Source of the DNA: Bacteroidales bacterium
GTDB taxonomy: Bacteria > Bacteroidota > Bacteroidia > Bacteroidales > F082
Assembly (NCBI GenBank): GCA_017645245.1
Contig: JAGCPG010000117.1
Span: forward strand, 1-41,214
DNA: 41,214 nucleotides
Reading direction: 5' to 3'
Of this stretch, positions 1-8,182 are shown piece after piece. Numbering within the stretch: position 1 is the first letter of the stretch; each line of letters begins with the position of its first letter. A model generated the notes under the pieces. It was not told the origin of the DNA. It did not search any database and was given only the letters and a program-made list of their open reading frames with translations. The position numbers and the translations under genes are program-made.

Positions 1-402
1 GGCGGACTGGTCTCCGACGAGATCGTCGCCGCCATCATCGAGAAGAAGCTCTCCGAAAACCTCAACTCTCCCGGCTTCCTCTTCGACGGCTATCCACGTA
101 CCGTGAAGCAGGCAGAGATCCTCGACGAGATGATGAAAAAATACGGCATCGCCCTCTCTGGCGTGCTGAGTCTCGAAGTGCCTGAAAACCTGTTGATCGA
201 GCGCATGCTGGAGCGTGGCAAGGTCAGCGGTCGTGCCGACGACAACATCGATTCCATCAAGCATCGCTTTGTGGAATACGAGGCCAAGACCAAACCCGTT
301 TTAGCTTATTACAAGGCCAAGGGCAACCTCCATCCCGTCAACGGCGTTGGCGAGATCCCGGAGATTTTCAAGAAACTCTGTGTGGTGATTGATACATTTT
401 AA
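1..402 (+). CDS. adk: Adenylate kinase, 5'-truncated by window edge
   Basis: Adenylate kinase converts ATP + AMP to 2 ADP in the cytoplasm. The frame is open from base 1 and ends at TAA 400-402, giving the last 133 residues. About 55 N-terminal residues, including the P-loop, lie outside the window. Visible signatures are the AMP-binding FDGYPRT segment (bases 82-102) and the RMLERGKVSGRADDN stretch. The latter is the short LID form, without the four-Cys zinc-binding insertion. Tyr replaces the more usual Phe in GFPRT, a tolerated change. The gene converges on the acyltransferase at 496-1161, with a palindrome cluster between their ends. Identity is secure; the start cannot be seen. Confidence 0.93.
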   Translation, partial: GGLVSDEIVAAIIEKKLSENLNSPGFLFDGYPRTVKQAEILDEMMKKYGIALSGVLSLEVPENLLIERMLERGKVSGRADDNIDSIKHRFVEYEAKTKPVLAYYKAKGNLHPVNGVGEIPEIFKKLCVVIDTF

Positions 403-407
403 TTGAT

Positions 408-493
408 GCATCCCGTAGGGATGCTAGCTCTGTAGGAAACGGAATTATTATTATCTCGTATCCTACAGAGCTAGCATCCGCCAAGGCGGATGC
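408..493. repeat. Cluster of three nested/adjacent inverted repeats between convergent genes
   Basis: Three palindromes sit between the convergent stops of adk and the acyltransferase. GCATCCC-GTA-GGGATGC spans 408-424. A 22-bp inverted repeat with one mismatch has arms 420-441 and 457-478 around a 15-base AT-rich loop. GCATCCGCC-AA-GGCGGATGC spans 474-493. The small hairpins overlap the ends of the large stem, so alternative folds compete. No U-tract follows, but the position suits a bidirectional terminator or a REP-like dispersed element. No transposase is nearby. Confidence 0.8.
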
Positions 494-495
494 CC

Positions 496-1161
496 TTATG
501 TCGTTTTCCAAACAACGTCTCTCTTTAATATCGCCGGAGGATTCCCTCCAATAATCTGTTCCTCGCCGTGGAAAGCCGTCCGTAGGGCGGTTCCTGCGGC
601 GAGGATCGTGTTGTCAGGCAATTCGGCGCCTTTCAGCAACATGCACTTGCAGCCGATCCACACGTGATTGCCCACGACAATCGGGCGATCCTCGTTGATG
701 CGTTCACCTTCTTTATTATAAATGGGATGCTCGTCGCTGTCCATCACCAATACATCCCAGCTCACGAGACAGTCGTTGCCGAAACGGATCTCCTTGGCGC
801 ACACGACGGTGCTCTCCGCCGTGATGTTGAACTTGTCGCCCAATTCCAGCTTGCCTCGCACGGAGATTTTTGATCCATGGCCGATGGAGGCTTTGCCCTT
901 GAAATCGACCTCGCCGCTCACCTGCCAAATCGTCCGCGAACGCTTCCGATCGTAATGTCCTACATCGCCGAACCCAATCTTGATGTTGGCGGTCTCGGCG
1001 TTTTCAGGAAGGGTCACTTTGCCATGCATCTCCCTCAGATACACCCTTCTGGATACCATCACTGGGCACTTGATGGCCGTCTTGAAAGGAAAATAATGGA
1101 GGTTGAAGCGTAAGGTCTTCGGGATGGAGCAAAGGATATGGAATTTGTCGCTGAAGGTCAT
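496..1161 (-). CDS. Left-handed beta-helix (hexapeptide) acyltransferase
   Basis: Probable O-acyltransferase of the WbbJ/maltose-acetyltransferase type, usually transferring acetyl from acetyl-CoA to a surface sugar. The 221-residue protein has an N-terminal section of about 75 residues, then degenerate hexapeptide repeats (for example IGHGSKISVRGKLELGD and FGNDCLVSWDVLVMD). These are followed by SDEHPIYN, carrying the His expected at the active site, and IVVGNHVWIGCKCMLLKGAEL near the end. The terminal GNPPAILKRDV is typical of this group. A CAAAATTA (1185-1192), the reverse complement of TAATTTTG, lies about 24 bases upstream as a candidate -7 element. No other glycan genes adjoin it, so the acceptor is unknown; a capsule or O-antigen sugar is an inference. 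Confidence 0.85.
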   Translation of the reverse strand: MTFSDKFHILCSIPKTLRFNLHYFPFKTAIKCPVMVSRRVYLREMHGKVTLPENAETANIKIGFGDVGHYDRKRSRTIWQVSGEVDFKGKASIGHGSKISVRGKLELGDKFNITAESTVVCAKEIRFGNDCLVSWDVLVMDSDEHPIYNKEGERINEDRPIVVGNHVWIGCKCMLLKGAELPDNTILAAGTALRTAFHGEEQIIGGNPPAILKRDVVWKTT

Positions 1162-1184
1162 GGTGCATCAAGGTTTTATCAAGG

Positions 1185-1192
1185 CAAAATTA
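1185..1192 (-). promoter_or_regulatory. Candidate -7 element of the acyltransferase
   Basis: TAATTTTG on the minus strand fits the Bacteroidota TAnnTTTG consensus and predicts a start near 1180, about 19 bases before the ATG at 1161. No clear TTTG is seen at the usual upstream spacing, so support is partial. Confidence 0.45.
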
Positions 1193-1235
1193 AGAAATAA
1201 TTTTCAAAAAACTATGATAATTGCCGATGCAATGC

Positions 1236-1243
1236 TATCTTTG
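1236..1243 (+). promoter_or_regulatory. -7 element upstream of the small IscX-like gene
   Basis: TATCTTTG matches TAnnTTTG exactly. The predicted start is near 1248, leaving a leader of about 20 bases before the ATG at 1269. No good -33 TTTG was found at 19-21 bases. Confidence 0.55.
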
Positions 1244-1268
1244 CAACGAAAACTAAAGATAAAGTTAA

Positions 1269-1520
1269 ATGGCTGCTAATGAATATGGCTGGTTCGCTCT
1301 TCATTATTGGGCTGAAAAGTTGGAGAAAAAATACCCGAGGACAAACTTGATTGCTTTGTCCAATGGGAAATTGGCGCAGATGCTTTTGTCGCTGAAAGAA
1401 GCGGAAGGAATGCCTCCGTTGCCGAACGATAAAAGCTATTTCTATGCGTTGGTTTGCGCATGGATAGAAGTTCAACACGGAGGACCTGAGCCCAAGGCTA
1501 TTCCGGATGCGTATATTTGA
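1269..1520 (+). CDS. Small conserved-looking protein, faint IscX resemblance
   Basis: An 83-residue protein with no signal peptide or membrane segment, starting at an ATG just after a consensus -7 element. I do not recognise it with certainty. Its layout resembles IscX, the small acidic partner of IscS in iron-sulphur cluster assembly. It has a Trp near the N-terminus, a helix ending in KKYPRTN (IscX has YPD), a mid-section LAQMLLSL, and a C-terminal ALVCAWIE similar to the IscX EAIQxAWIE ending. It lacks the FDDDP acidic block of IscX. deoC follows after 25 bases and may be co-transcribed. No isc or suf genes are in view. The gene looks real; the family is tentative. Confidence 0.6.
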   Translation: MAANEYGWFALHYWAEKLEKKYPRTNLIALSNGKLAQMLLSLKEAEGMPPLPNDKSYFYALVCAWIEVQHGGPEPKAIPDAYI

Positions 1521-1545
1521 TTAATGTGAAAAAATAACAATCATC

Positions 1546-2385
1546 ATGAAATTTCAAACTTATAACCATAGCGAAGCCGCCCTCAACGAGCGCATCGCTC
1601 AGATCATCGATATTGAGAAAAAGCATGGCAGCGAGAAGGAAGCCTTGAAAACCATCTTCCAAAGTATTGACTTCACCACGCTGGAAGCCTTCGACAATGA
1701 AGAAAAAATCAACGACTTTTGCGCCAAGGCGCTGGACTTCCCGAAACATGCTCCGCATCTTTCCGTGCCTGCCATCTGTATCTATAGTCCCTTTGTCCGC
1801 CAGGCTAAAAAGTTGCTTGCTGGCAGCGGCATCCGCGTGGCTACCGTGGCTTGTTGCTTCCCTTCGGGACAGATGCCTTTCGACCTGAAAGTGAAAGAGG
1901 TGGAATATTGCGTCAACGAAGGCGCCGACGATGTCGACATGGTGATCTCCAGAGGCACGTTCTTGGCGGGCCGTTACGACGAAGTTTTCGATGAGATCAA
2001 GACCATCAAGGAAACTTGCGGCGACAAGGCTCACCTGAAGGTGATCCTTGAGACGGGGGAGCTGAAGACCGTGGAGAACATCCGCAAGGCTTCGGAATTG
2101 GCCATTTTGGCCGGTGCCGACTTCATTAAGACCTCGACGGGCAAGGTGCCGGTAGCCGCTACACCGTTGGCCGCCATCGTCATGATCGACACCATCAAGG
2201 AATATTATGAAGCCACAGGCAAGAAGGTCGGCTTTAAGCCTGCCGGAGGCATGAAGACTCCTGAAGATGCGCTTGTCTATTATTATTTGGTGAAACACGT
2301 CCTAGGCGACCAATGGCTTAACCCGAATCTCTTCAGGGTAGGCACCAGCCGCTTGGCAGGATTGATTTTGGATCTGATCAAATAA
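1546..2385 (+). CDS. deoC: Deoxyribose-phosphate aldolase
   Basis: Cleaves 2-deoxyribose 5-phosphate to glyceraldehyde 3-phosphate and acetaldehyde in deoxynucleoside catabolism. The 279-residue protein is slightly longer than E. coli DeoC. The Schiff-base lysine lies in ADFIKTSTGK (about residue 196), the second essential lysine in VGFKPAGGMKTPED, and the conserved Asp in ADDVDMVISRG. The ATG at 1546 follows the preceding small gene by 25 bases. The end is 3 bases from the end of the convergent SPOR gene, leaving no room for a separate terminator. No other deo genes are present. Confidence 0.96.
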   Translation: MKFQTYNHSEAALNERIAQIIDIEKKHGSEKEALKTIFQSIDFTTLEAFDNEEKINDFCAKALDFPKHAPHLSVPAICIYSPFVRQAKKLLAGSGIRVATVACCFPSGQMPFDLKVKEVEYCVNEGADDVDMVISRGTFLAGRYDEVFDEIKTIKETCGDKAHLKVILETGELKTVENIRKASELAILAGADFIKTSTGKVPVAATPLAAIVMIDTIKEYYEATGKKVGFKPAGGMKTPEDALVYYYLVKHVLGDQWLNPNLFRVGTSRLAGLILDLIK

Positions 2386-2388
2386 GGA

Positions 2389-2856
2389 CTATTCCTGGAA
2401 GTTTTCTCCGTTCTCCTCGCCCTGATCCTGTTCTTCTTCGATCTCGATGGGCTCAATCCTCGCTGGTGGGTTGATGACATCGGCCGTGACGAACGCCAAG
2501 TTGAACTGGGGCTTGATCAGGCGGAGGTATTTCTCGGCCTCGATGCGGTTGCGGAAGTCGCCCACACGCAGCCTGTAGAAGGGCTGTTCGTATGAAAGAT
2601 AGATGGGCAGCTCGGGGAAAATCTCCGTGAAATCCTTTTTCACCACTTCGGCATGGTCGACCGCCTCGTTGCCGACCTCCATGAAAATCTGCACACGGAA
2701 GCCGCTCATGGTGTTGCTCACGGCATAAACGTCGCGTTGGCGCTTCATAAGCCGCTCGACACGACTGTCTTGGTTAATGTGCAGTGAGCCTTTGTTTTGC
2801 GCGAATCCGCCGATGGCGAAAACAGAAAGTATGACGATCAACAAAAGTTTTTTCAT
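2389..2856 (-). CDS. Secreted SPOR-domain protein
   Basis: A 155-residue protein with a Sec signal peptide (MKKLLLIVILSVFAIGGFAQ) and a SPOR-type domain around residues 45-125. It contains GFRVQIFMEVGN, a helix, then YRLRVGDFRNRIEAEKYLRLI, the usual beta-alpha-beta pattern. SPOR domains bind denuded septal peptidoglycan, so a periplasmic cell-wall or division role is likely. The C-terminal tail is very acidic (EEEQDQGEENGENFQE). It is divergent from ruvB and converges with deoC. The cleavage site appears to fall around FAQ/N, with no lipobox, so it should be soluble in the periplasm. Confidence 0.85.
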   Translation of the reverse strand: MKKLLLIVILSVFAIGGFAQNKGSLHINQDSRVERLMKRQRDVYAVSNTMSGFRVQIFMEVGNEAVDHAEVVKKDFTEIFPELPIYLSYEQPFYRLRVGDFRNRIEAEKYLRLIKPQFNLAFVTADVINPPARIEPIEIEEEQDQGEENGENFQE

Positions 2857-2902
2857 TTTTCACAAGTCTGGATTGACGCTGCTAAATTACACATTTTTTT
2901 AT

Positions 2903-2910
2903 TATCTTTG
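2903..2910 (+). promoter_or_regulatory. -7 element of ruvB
   Basis: TATCTTTG matches TAnnTTTG and predicts a start near 2915. The ATG used is at 2929, so the leader is about 14 bases. Confidence 0.6.
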
Positions 2911-2928
2911 TAGCCTGAAAGAAATGTG

Positions 2929-3957
2929 ATGAACAGTAACCTCGATGCCAACGGCTCCCATCTCTCCAAGGCGGAAAAAGACTTGGAAAATGTCCTTCGT
3001 CCCGATGCGTTCAGCAGCTTTGCCGGACAGGAAAAGGTCGTGGAGAACCTGCGTGTCTTTGTAAGGGCCGCCGCCCAGCGTGGCGAGGCGCTTGACCACA
3101 CCCTTTTATATGGGCCGCCAGGACTGGGCAAGACTACTTTATCGCACATCATCGCCCATGAACTGGGGGTCAACATGAAAATGACTTCGGGACCGGTGCT
3201 TGACAAACCTGGCAACCTAGCTGGTCTGCTTACCAGTTTGGAGCCCAACGACGTCCTTTTCATCGATGAGATCCACAGGCTTAGCCCTGTAGTGGAGGAG
3301 TACCTCTATTCTGCCATGGAGGACTACCGCATCGACATCATGATTGAGACGGGACCCAATGCCCGCAGCATCCAAATTGCTCTCAACCCATTCACGTTGA
3401 TTGGTGCCACTACACGATCGGGTCAGCTCACGGCGCCGCTGCGTTCGCGTTTCGGTATCAAACAGCGTCTTGAGTATTATGATGCCAAGACGCTTTCACG
3501 CATTGTGAAACGCTCCGCAAGCATCTTGCAGGTGCCTATCGATGACAATGCGGCTTTTGAGATAGCCCGCCGTAGCCGTGGTACACCGCGTATTGCCAAC
3601 CTTCTGTTGCGCCGTATCCGTGATTTTGCCCAAATCAAAGGTGACGGAAACATCAACGTGGAGATTGCCCGTTTCGGTTTGTCCGCACTCAATGTGGATG
3701 AGCATGGCCTTGATGATATGGATAACAGGATTCTCAATACCATTATCGATAAGTTCAAGGGTGGCCCAGTGGGAGTCAAGACCATCGCCACGGCAGTGGG
3801 CGAAGACGCTGGCACCATCGAAGAGGTCTATGAGCCGTTCCTCATACAGGAAGGCTACCTCATGCGCACCCCGCGTGGCCGTGAATGTACGGATTTGGCT
3901 TATAAGCACTTGGGGAAAATTAGAGTTTCCAAAACAGGAGAAATAGAACTGTTCTAA
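2929..3957 (+). CDS. ruvB: Holliday junction branch migration ATPase RuvB
   Basis: RuvB is the AAA+ motor that drives branch migration with RuvA. The protein has 342 residues from the ATG at 2929; an in-frame GTG one codon earlier is less likely. Visible motifs are Walker [10 protein letters not shown], Walker [10 protein letters not shown], sensor [11 protein letters not shown] with the arginine finger in APLRSRFG, and the C-terminal winged helix ([16 protein letters not shown] through [17 protein letters not shown]). Length and motif order are normal. ruvA and ruvC are not adjacent, which is common in this phylum. The gene converges with rpoN, and a 68-base palindromic repeat separates them. 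Confidence 0.98.
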   Translation: MNSNLDANGSHLSKAEKDLENVLRPDAFSSFAGQEKVVENLRVFVRAAAQRGEALDHTLLYGPPGLGKTTLSHIIAHELGVNMKMTSGPVLDKPGNLAGLLTSLEPNDVLFIDEIHRLSPVVEEYLYSAMEDYRIDIMIETGPNARSIQIALNPFTLIGATTRSGQLTAPLRSRFGIKQRLEYYDAKTLSRIVKRSASILQVPIDDNAAFEIARRSRGTPRIANLLLRRIRDFAQIKGDGNINVEIARFGLSALNVDEHGLDDMDNRILNTIIDKFKGGPVGVKTIATAVGEDAGTIEEVYEPFLIQEGYLMRTPRGRECTDLAYKHLGKIRVSKTGEIELF

Positions 3958-3987
3958 AAGTCATTGGAAGCAACCCCATAAAGTGAA

Positions 3988-4055
3988 CGAAGTACCCCAA
4001 AAGGCACCTTGCGTATCTCCTGTAGGGAGATATGCAGTGCCGTTGGGGTACTTCG
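3988..4055. repeat. 68-base palindromic element, copy A
   Basis: A near-continuous hairpin. The outer stem is CGAAGTACCCCAA with its exact complement (13 bp), then comes the GGCAC/GTGCC stem (5 bp), then the inner stem TGCGTATCTCC/GGAGATATGCA with one G-T pair and a TGTAG loop. It lies between the convergent ends of ruvB and rpoN. A second copy at 29531-29598 differs at 4 of 68 positions, and two of those form a compensatory pair. Confidence 0.9.
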
Positions 4056-4067
4056 TGAAGTTAATAC

Positions 4068-5606
4068 TTACAGCTCTTTCCTCAGCCTTGCTACTGGAAT
4101 GCCTAACTGTTCCCTATATTTCGCCACGGTGCGGCGGGCAATGGGATAGCCCTTCTCCTTCAACACGATCATCAGCTCCTCGTCGGTGAGCGGCTTGGCC
4201 TTGTTTTCGTCGGCCACGCAGTCTTGCAGGATCTTCTTGATCTCGCGAGTCGAGACCTCTTCGCCCTCCTCGTTGGTGATGCCTTCGCTAAAGAAGGTCT
4301 TCAAGAGGAAGGTGCCGTAAGGCGTCTGCACATACTTGCTGTTGGCCACCCGTGAGATGGTGGAGATGTCCAGTCCGACCTTCTCGGCGATATCTTTCAG
4401 GATCATGGGCTTCAGCTTGGTGTCGTCGCCAGTGAGGAAATACTCCTGCTGCATGTCCATGATGGCCTTCATGGTAATATATAAGGTGTGCTGGCGTTGG
4501 CGGATGGCGTCGATGAACCACTTGGCGCTGTCAATCTTCTGGCGCACGAAGGTGGCGGCCTCCTGCATGCTGCGCGATTCCTTGCTCTTCGAGAAGTCCT
4601 CAAGCATCTTCGTGTACTGCTTGTTGACTTTAAGGTCGGGGTTGTTGCGGCCGTCGAGCGAGAGCTCCAGCACGCCGTCCTTGATGTAGATGAAGAAATC
4701 GGGGGTGATGTAATGGCTGTTGCGGGCTCCCGAGGTGGATGAGTCACCGGGCTTGGGGTTAAGCTTGAGGATCTCATCCAAGGCGGCTTTCAGCTGACGG
4801 TTGCTGGCGCCGGTCTTCTTGGCGATCTTGTCGTAATGCTTCTTGGTGAACTCCTCGAAGCAGTCCTTGATGACGGTGATGCACAGCTTATAGTCGTTGT
4901 AGGGATTCTCCTCCTGAAGCCTTTGCAGCTGTATCAAGAGGCACTCCTGAAGGTCGCTTGCGCCGATGCCGGGAGGATCCAACTGGTGGATCACATTGAG
5001 CACCTTCTTCACTTCCTCTTCGGTGGTCTCGAGGTTCATGGTGAAAAGCAGGTCGTCGACGATGTTGGCGATGGGCCGGCTCAAGTAGCCGTTGTCGTCG
5101 AGGTTGCCGATGATGACTTCGCCGATGATCTCCTCTTCTTCTGTAAGATCATGATAACCAAGTTGTTGTATTAGATAATCCTGAAAAGATTCTTCGTGAA
5201 CGATAGGGGCTTGGTAGTCCTCGTCGTCGGCGCTGCGGTTGTTAACGTGCGACTTGTAGGCGTAGTCGTATTCGTCCTCGTCGGGCAGGTAGTCGTTCAG
5301 GTCGAAGCCTTCTTCCTTGCGGAGGTCGAAATCATCGTCGTTGTAGTCGTCATTCTCCCCGTTGTCATCGTCATTGTCGTCGAAGCCGCCGAGATCGTTA
5401 TCGTCGGTGTTGTCCCTTTCGTCAGCGGTTGACTCGCTCTCATCGCTGTTGATGTTGTCCTCCAAGGCGGGATTGGATTCAATCTCCTCCTTGATGCGCT
5501 GTTCAAGTTCAATCAATGGCAACTGCAGCAGTTTCATCAGTTGGATCTGCTGCGGTGAGAGCTTCAGCTCTTGGCGCTGAATCTGAGTCAATCGTTGGTC
5601 ACTCAT
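4068..5606 (-). CDS. rpoN: RNA polymerase sigma-54 factor
   Basis: Sigma-54 directs RNA polymerase to -24/-12 promoters and needs an AAA+ activator. The 512-residue protein has the Gln/Leu-rich activator-interacting region at residues 1-50 (QRQELKLSPQQIQLMKLLQL). An extremely acidic linker follows at about 55-135, with long runs of Asp, Asn and Glu. Then come the core-binding region, the helix-turn-helix region (LDISTISRVANSKYVQTPYG) and the C-terminal RpoN box ARRTVAKYRE. All regions are present. The start ATG overlaps the asnS stop by one base (TAATG), so translation is probably coupled to asnS. No sigma-54 activator is encoded in this window. Confidence 0.98.
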   Translation of the reverse strand: MSDQRLTQIQRQELKLSPQQIQLMKLLQLPLIELEQRIKEEIESNPALEDNINSDESESTADERDNTDDNDLGGFDDNDDDNGENDDYNDDDFDLRKEEGFDLNDYLPDEDEYDYAYKSHVNNRSADDEDYQAPIVHEESFQDYLIQQLGYHDLTEEEEIIGEVIIGNLDDNGYLSRPIANIVDDLLFTMNLETTEEEVKKVLNVIHQLDPPGIGASDLQECLLIQLQRLQEENPYNDYKLCITVIKDCFEEFTKKHYDKIAKKTGASNRQLKAALDEILKLNPKPGDSSTSGARNSHYITPDFFIYIKDGVLELSLDGRNNPDLKVNKQYTKMLEDFSKSKESRSMQEAATFVRQKIDSAKWFIDAIRQRQHTLYITMKAIMDMQQEYFLTGDDTKLKPMILKDIAEKVGLDISTISRVANSKYVQTPYGTFLLKTFFSEGITNEEGEEVSTREIKKILQDCVADENKAKPLTDEELMIVLKEKGYPIARRTVAKYREQLGIPVARLRKEL

Positions 5607-7045
5607 TAGTATAAGCAGTTTTTAGGAGTTCTTGGGAATGGAATGACGTCGCGGATGTTGCCCATGCCGGTGATGAAGAGCATCAGGCGCTCGAAACCGA
5701 GGCCATAGCCGGAGTGAGGCACGGAGCCGAAACGGCGGCTGTCGAGGTACCAGTTCATGGATTCCTCGGGGATGCCGACTTCATGCATGCGGTCAAGGAT
5801 CTTGTTGATGTCGGTCTCACGCTCGGAACCGCCGATGATCTCGCCGATGCCGGGGAAGAGCACGTCCATGGCGCGGACGGTCTTGCCGTCTTCGTTTTGC
5901 TTCATGTAGAAGGCCTTGATCTCCTTCGGGTAGTCGGTCAGGATGACGGGCTTCTTGAAGTGCTTCTCAACGAGGTAACGTTCGTGTTCGGATTGCAGGT
6001 CGACGCCCCAGCCGTTGACGGGATATTGGAACTTGCCCTTTTTGTTGTAATTGCAGTTGTGCAGAATGTCGATGGCCTCGGTGTAGGTCACTCGGGCAAA
6101 TTCATGCTCGAGCACAAAGTGCAACTTGCTGATGAGCTCCATGGATTTCTCCTCTTCCTTTTTGCCTTTCTCTTCGTCTTGGAGACGCTTGCTGAGGAAC
6201 TGAAGGTCGTCCATGTTGTTGTCCAATGCGTATTGGATCAAGTATTTGAGCATCTCCTCGGCGAGATCCATGTTGTCGTTGATGTCGTAGAAGGCCATCT
6301 CAGGCTCGATCATCCAGAACTCGGCCAGGTGGCGTGTGGTGTTGGAGTTCTCGGCTCGGAAAGTGGGGCCGAAGGTGTAGATCTTGCCCAGAGCCGTAGC
6401 CGCCAATTCGCCTTCGAGCTGACCGGAGACGGTGAGGTTGGTCGACTTGCCGAAGAAGTCCTGTTTATAGTCGATGTTGCCCTGCTCGTCGCGGGGGATG
6501 TTGTTGAGATCGAGAGTGGTCACCTGGAACATCTCGCCGGCACCTTCTGCGTCGGAAGCGGTGATCAGCGGGGTGTGGACGTTGTAGAAGCCCCGCTCGG
6601 TGAAGAACTTATGGATGCCGAACACCATGGCGTGACGCAGACGCATCACGGCGCCGAAGGTGTTGGTGCGGAAACGCAGATGGGCGATGTCGCGCAGGAA
6701 CTCCAACGAGTGTTTCTTGGGCTGCAGCGGGTATTCGTCGGGGTTGGCGGGACCGAAAAGTCCAATCTCCTTCACGGAAAGCTCCACGGCTTGACCACTG
6801 CCCATCGAGGCGACCAACACGCCCTTGGCCCACAGCGAGGCGCCAGCGTGCATCAAGGCCAGGTTCTCCTCGGGGATGACGTTCAGGTCGACGACCAGTT
6901 GAAGGTTGTTGATGGTGGAGCCGTCGTTCAAGGCGATGAAAGCTACGTTCTTGCTGCCGCGCTTGTTGCGCACCCAGCCCATTACGGTGATTTCTTCTTC
7001 CGAAGCCTGCATCTGCAAGGCTTGTTTGATCTCAATTCTTTTCAC
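5606..7045 (-). CDS. asnS: Asparaginyl-tRNA synthetase
   Basis: Class IIb synthetase charging tRNA-Asn. The 479-residue protein has the N-terminal OB-fold anticodon-binding domain (about 1-115, [23 protein letters not shown]). The catalytic core follows, with motif 2 around [25 protein letters not shown] and motif 3 in [29 protein letters not shown] near the C-terminus. The AENSNTTRH sequence marks AsnRS rather than AspRS. A highly charged segment near residues 280-300 ([16 protein letters not shown]) lies in the family's variable insertion. It heads the minus-strand pair with rpoN. A separate AsnRS implies direct charging rather than relying only on transamidation. Confidence 0.98.
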   Translation of the reverse strand: MKRIEIKQALQMQASEEEITVMGWVRNKRGSKNVAFIALNDGSTINNLQLVVDLNVIPEENLALMHAGASLWAKGVLVASMGSGQAVELSVKEIGLFGPANPDEYPLQPKKHSLEFLRDIAHLRFRTNTFGAVMRLRHAMVFGIHKFFTERGFYNVHTPLITASDAEGAGEMFQVTTLDLNNIPRDEQGNIDYKQDFFGKSTNLTVSGQLEGELAATALGKIYTFGPTFRAENSNTTRHLAEFWMIEPEMAFYDINDNMDLAEEMLKYLIQYALDNNMDDLQFLSKRLQDEEKGKKEEEKSMELISKLHFVLEHEFARVTYTEAIDILHNCNYNKKGKFQYPVNGWGVDLQSEHERYLVEKHFKKPVILTDYPKEIKAFYMKQNEDGKTVRAMDVLFPGIGEIIGGSERETDINKILDRMHEVGIPEESMNWYLDSRRFGSVPHSGYGLGFERLMLFITGMGNIRDVIPFPRTPKNCLY

Positions 7046-7125
7046 GGTATGATGTTTTTCTTGTTACCTAATTAATGAAACCGCAAAGTAACGAAAAAAA
7101 TTGCAATGTGGGTTTGAAATTGTTG

Positions 7126-7133
7126 TACTTTTG
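7126..7133 (+). promoter_or_regulatory. -7 element directly abutting the DAHP synthase start
   Basis: TACTTTTG matches TAnnTTTG. Only five bases separate it from the ATG at 7139, so the predicted transcription start falls at or next to the start codon, with no room for a ribosome-binding site. Confidence 0.6.
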
Positions 7134-7138
7134 CAAGC

Positions 7139-8182
7139 ATGAAAGATCCACTAATCATTGCAGGCCCTTGTAGCGTAGAGAGTGAGGAGCAAATCCTCGC
7201 CACGGCGCAAGCTCTGGCGCAGATCCCACAGGTCACCATGTTGCGAGGCGGCATCTGGAAACCCCGAACCCGCCCCGAAGCCTTCGAGGGCAGGGGAGAG
7301 CAGGGCCTCGTCTGGCTCCGTGAGGCAAAGCAGGCCACGGGCCTGCCCATCCTCACTGAGGTGGCCACACCCGAGCATGTTGAGTTGGCTCTGAAATATG
7401 AGGTCGACGCCTTGTGGGTGGGTGCCCGCACTGTCGTCAATCCCTTCTCGGTGCAACAGCTGGCCGATGCCTTGCGCGGCACCGACGTCCCTTTGTTCAT
7501 CAAAAACCCCGTCGCACCCGACCTGCAGCTTTGGATGGGTGCCTTTGAGCGTTTCCAAAAGGCCGGCGTGACTAAACTTTTTGCTATCCATCGCGGCTTC
7601 TCGTATTACAAGGAGACGCCTTACCGCAACTTCCCGATGTGGGAACTCCCCATCGAGCTCACTCAGAGGCTCAATGTGCCGCTGATCACCGATGTCAGCC
7701 ATATCTGTGGCAACCGTGAACTGTTGCTGCCGACGGCGCAAAAGGCCCTCGATCTCGCTACCGACGGCTTGATGATTGAATGTCACATCAACCCTGATGC
7801 CGCCTTGACGGACGCAAAGCAGCAAATCACGCCTGAAGCTTTGAAAACACTGCTTTCTCAACTGGTCTTTCGCAGCAAGGGAACGGGTAGCGTGGAACAC
7901 GATCTTGCCGAACTTCGAGGTGAGATCGACGACATCGACGGCGAGCTGTTGCAGCTGCTGTCGCGCCGCATGGAGGTCAGCGGCCGTATCGGCGAATACA
8001 AGAAGTGCCACAATGTAGCCGTAGTTCAGATGGATCGTTGGAAACAGATCCTTGCCGACCATATCGCCGTGGGCGGCAGTCTAAACCTTGATCAAGAGCT
8101 TGTGGAAGCTGTGTTTGAGGCCATTCACCAGGCCTCCATCCGTCGTCAAACTGATATCCTTGACGCTTGCGGAAATCAATAG
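7139..8182 (+). CDS. Bifunctional DAHP synthase / chorismate mutase
   Basis: Joins the first step of the shikimate pathway (phosphoenolpyruvate + erythrose 4-phosphate to DAHP) to chorismate mutase, which leads to Phe and Tyr. Residues 1 to about 260 form a type I-beta DAHP synthase: IIAGPCSVES, LRGGIWKPRTRPEAFEG, IKNPVAPD, FAIHRGFSYYK and DVSHICGNRE. Residues about 268-347 form an AroQ-type mutase helix bundle: LRGEIDDIDGELLQLLSRRMEVSGRIGEYK. This domain order is usual in Bacteroidota. The fused mutase may act as the feedback sensor (inference). The gene tail overlaps the convergent lipoprotein by 7 bases. The first codon lies 5 bases after a consensus -7 element. Confidence 0.96.
   Translation: MKDPLIIAGPCSVESEEQILATAQALAQIPQVTMLRGGIWKPRTRPEAFEGRGEQGLVWLREAKQATGLPILTEVATPEHVELALKYEVDALWVGARTVVNPFSVQQLADALRGTDVPLFIKNPVAPDLQLWMGAFERFQKAGVTKLFAIHRGFSYYKETPYRNFPMWELPIELTQRLNVPLITDVSHICGNRELLLPTAQKALDLATDGLMIECHINPDAALTDAKQQITPEALKTLLSQLVFRSKGTGSVEHDLAELRGEIDDIDGELLQLLSRRMEVSGRIGEYKKCHNVAVVQMDRWKQILADHIAVGGSLNLDQELVEAVFEAIHQASIRRQTDILDACGNQ

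Noticed and set aside
1498-2298. Open frame of 266 codons antisense to deoC
   Set aside because: All catalytic motifs of deoC are on the plus strand. The minus frame has shadow composition only.
2926-2928. GTG as the ruvB start
   Set aside because: An ATG follows immediately at 2929, and the extra codon changes nothing in the family alignment.
5714-7075. Open frame of 453 codons antisense to asnS
   Set aside because: asnS is unambiguous over its full length. The antisense product is Val/Gly/His/Asp-rich with no domain, as expected from the complement of GC3-rich codons.
7151-8062. Open frame of 303 codons antisense to the DAHP synthase/chorismate mutase
   Set aside because: It is complementary to a fully intact two-domain enzyme and has no family features.
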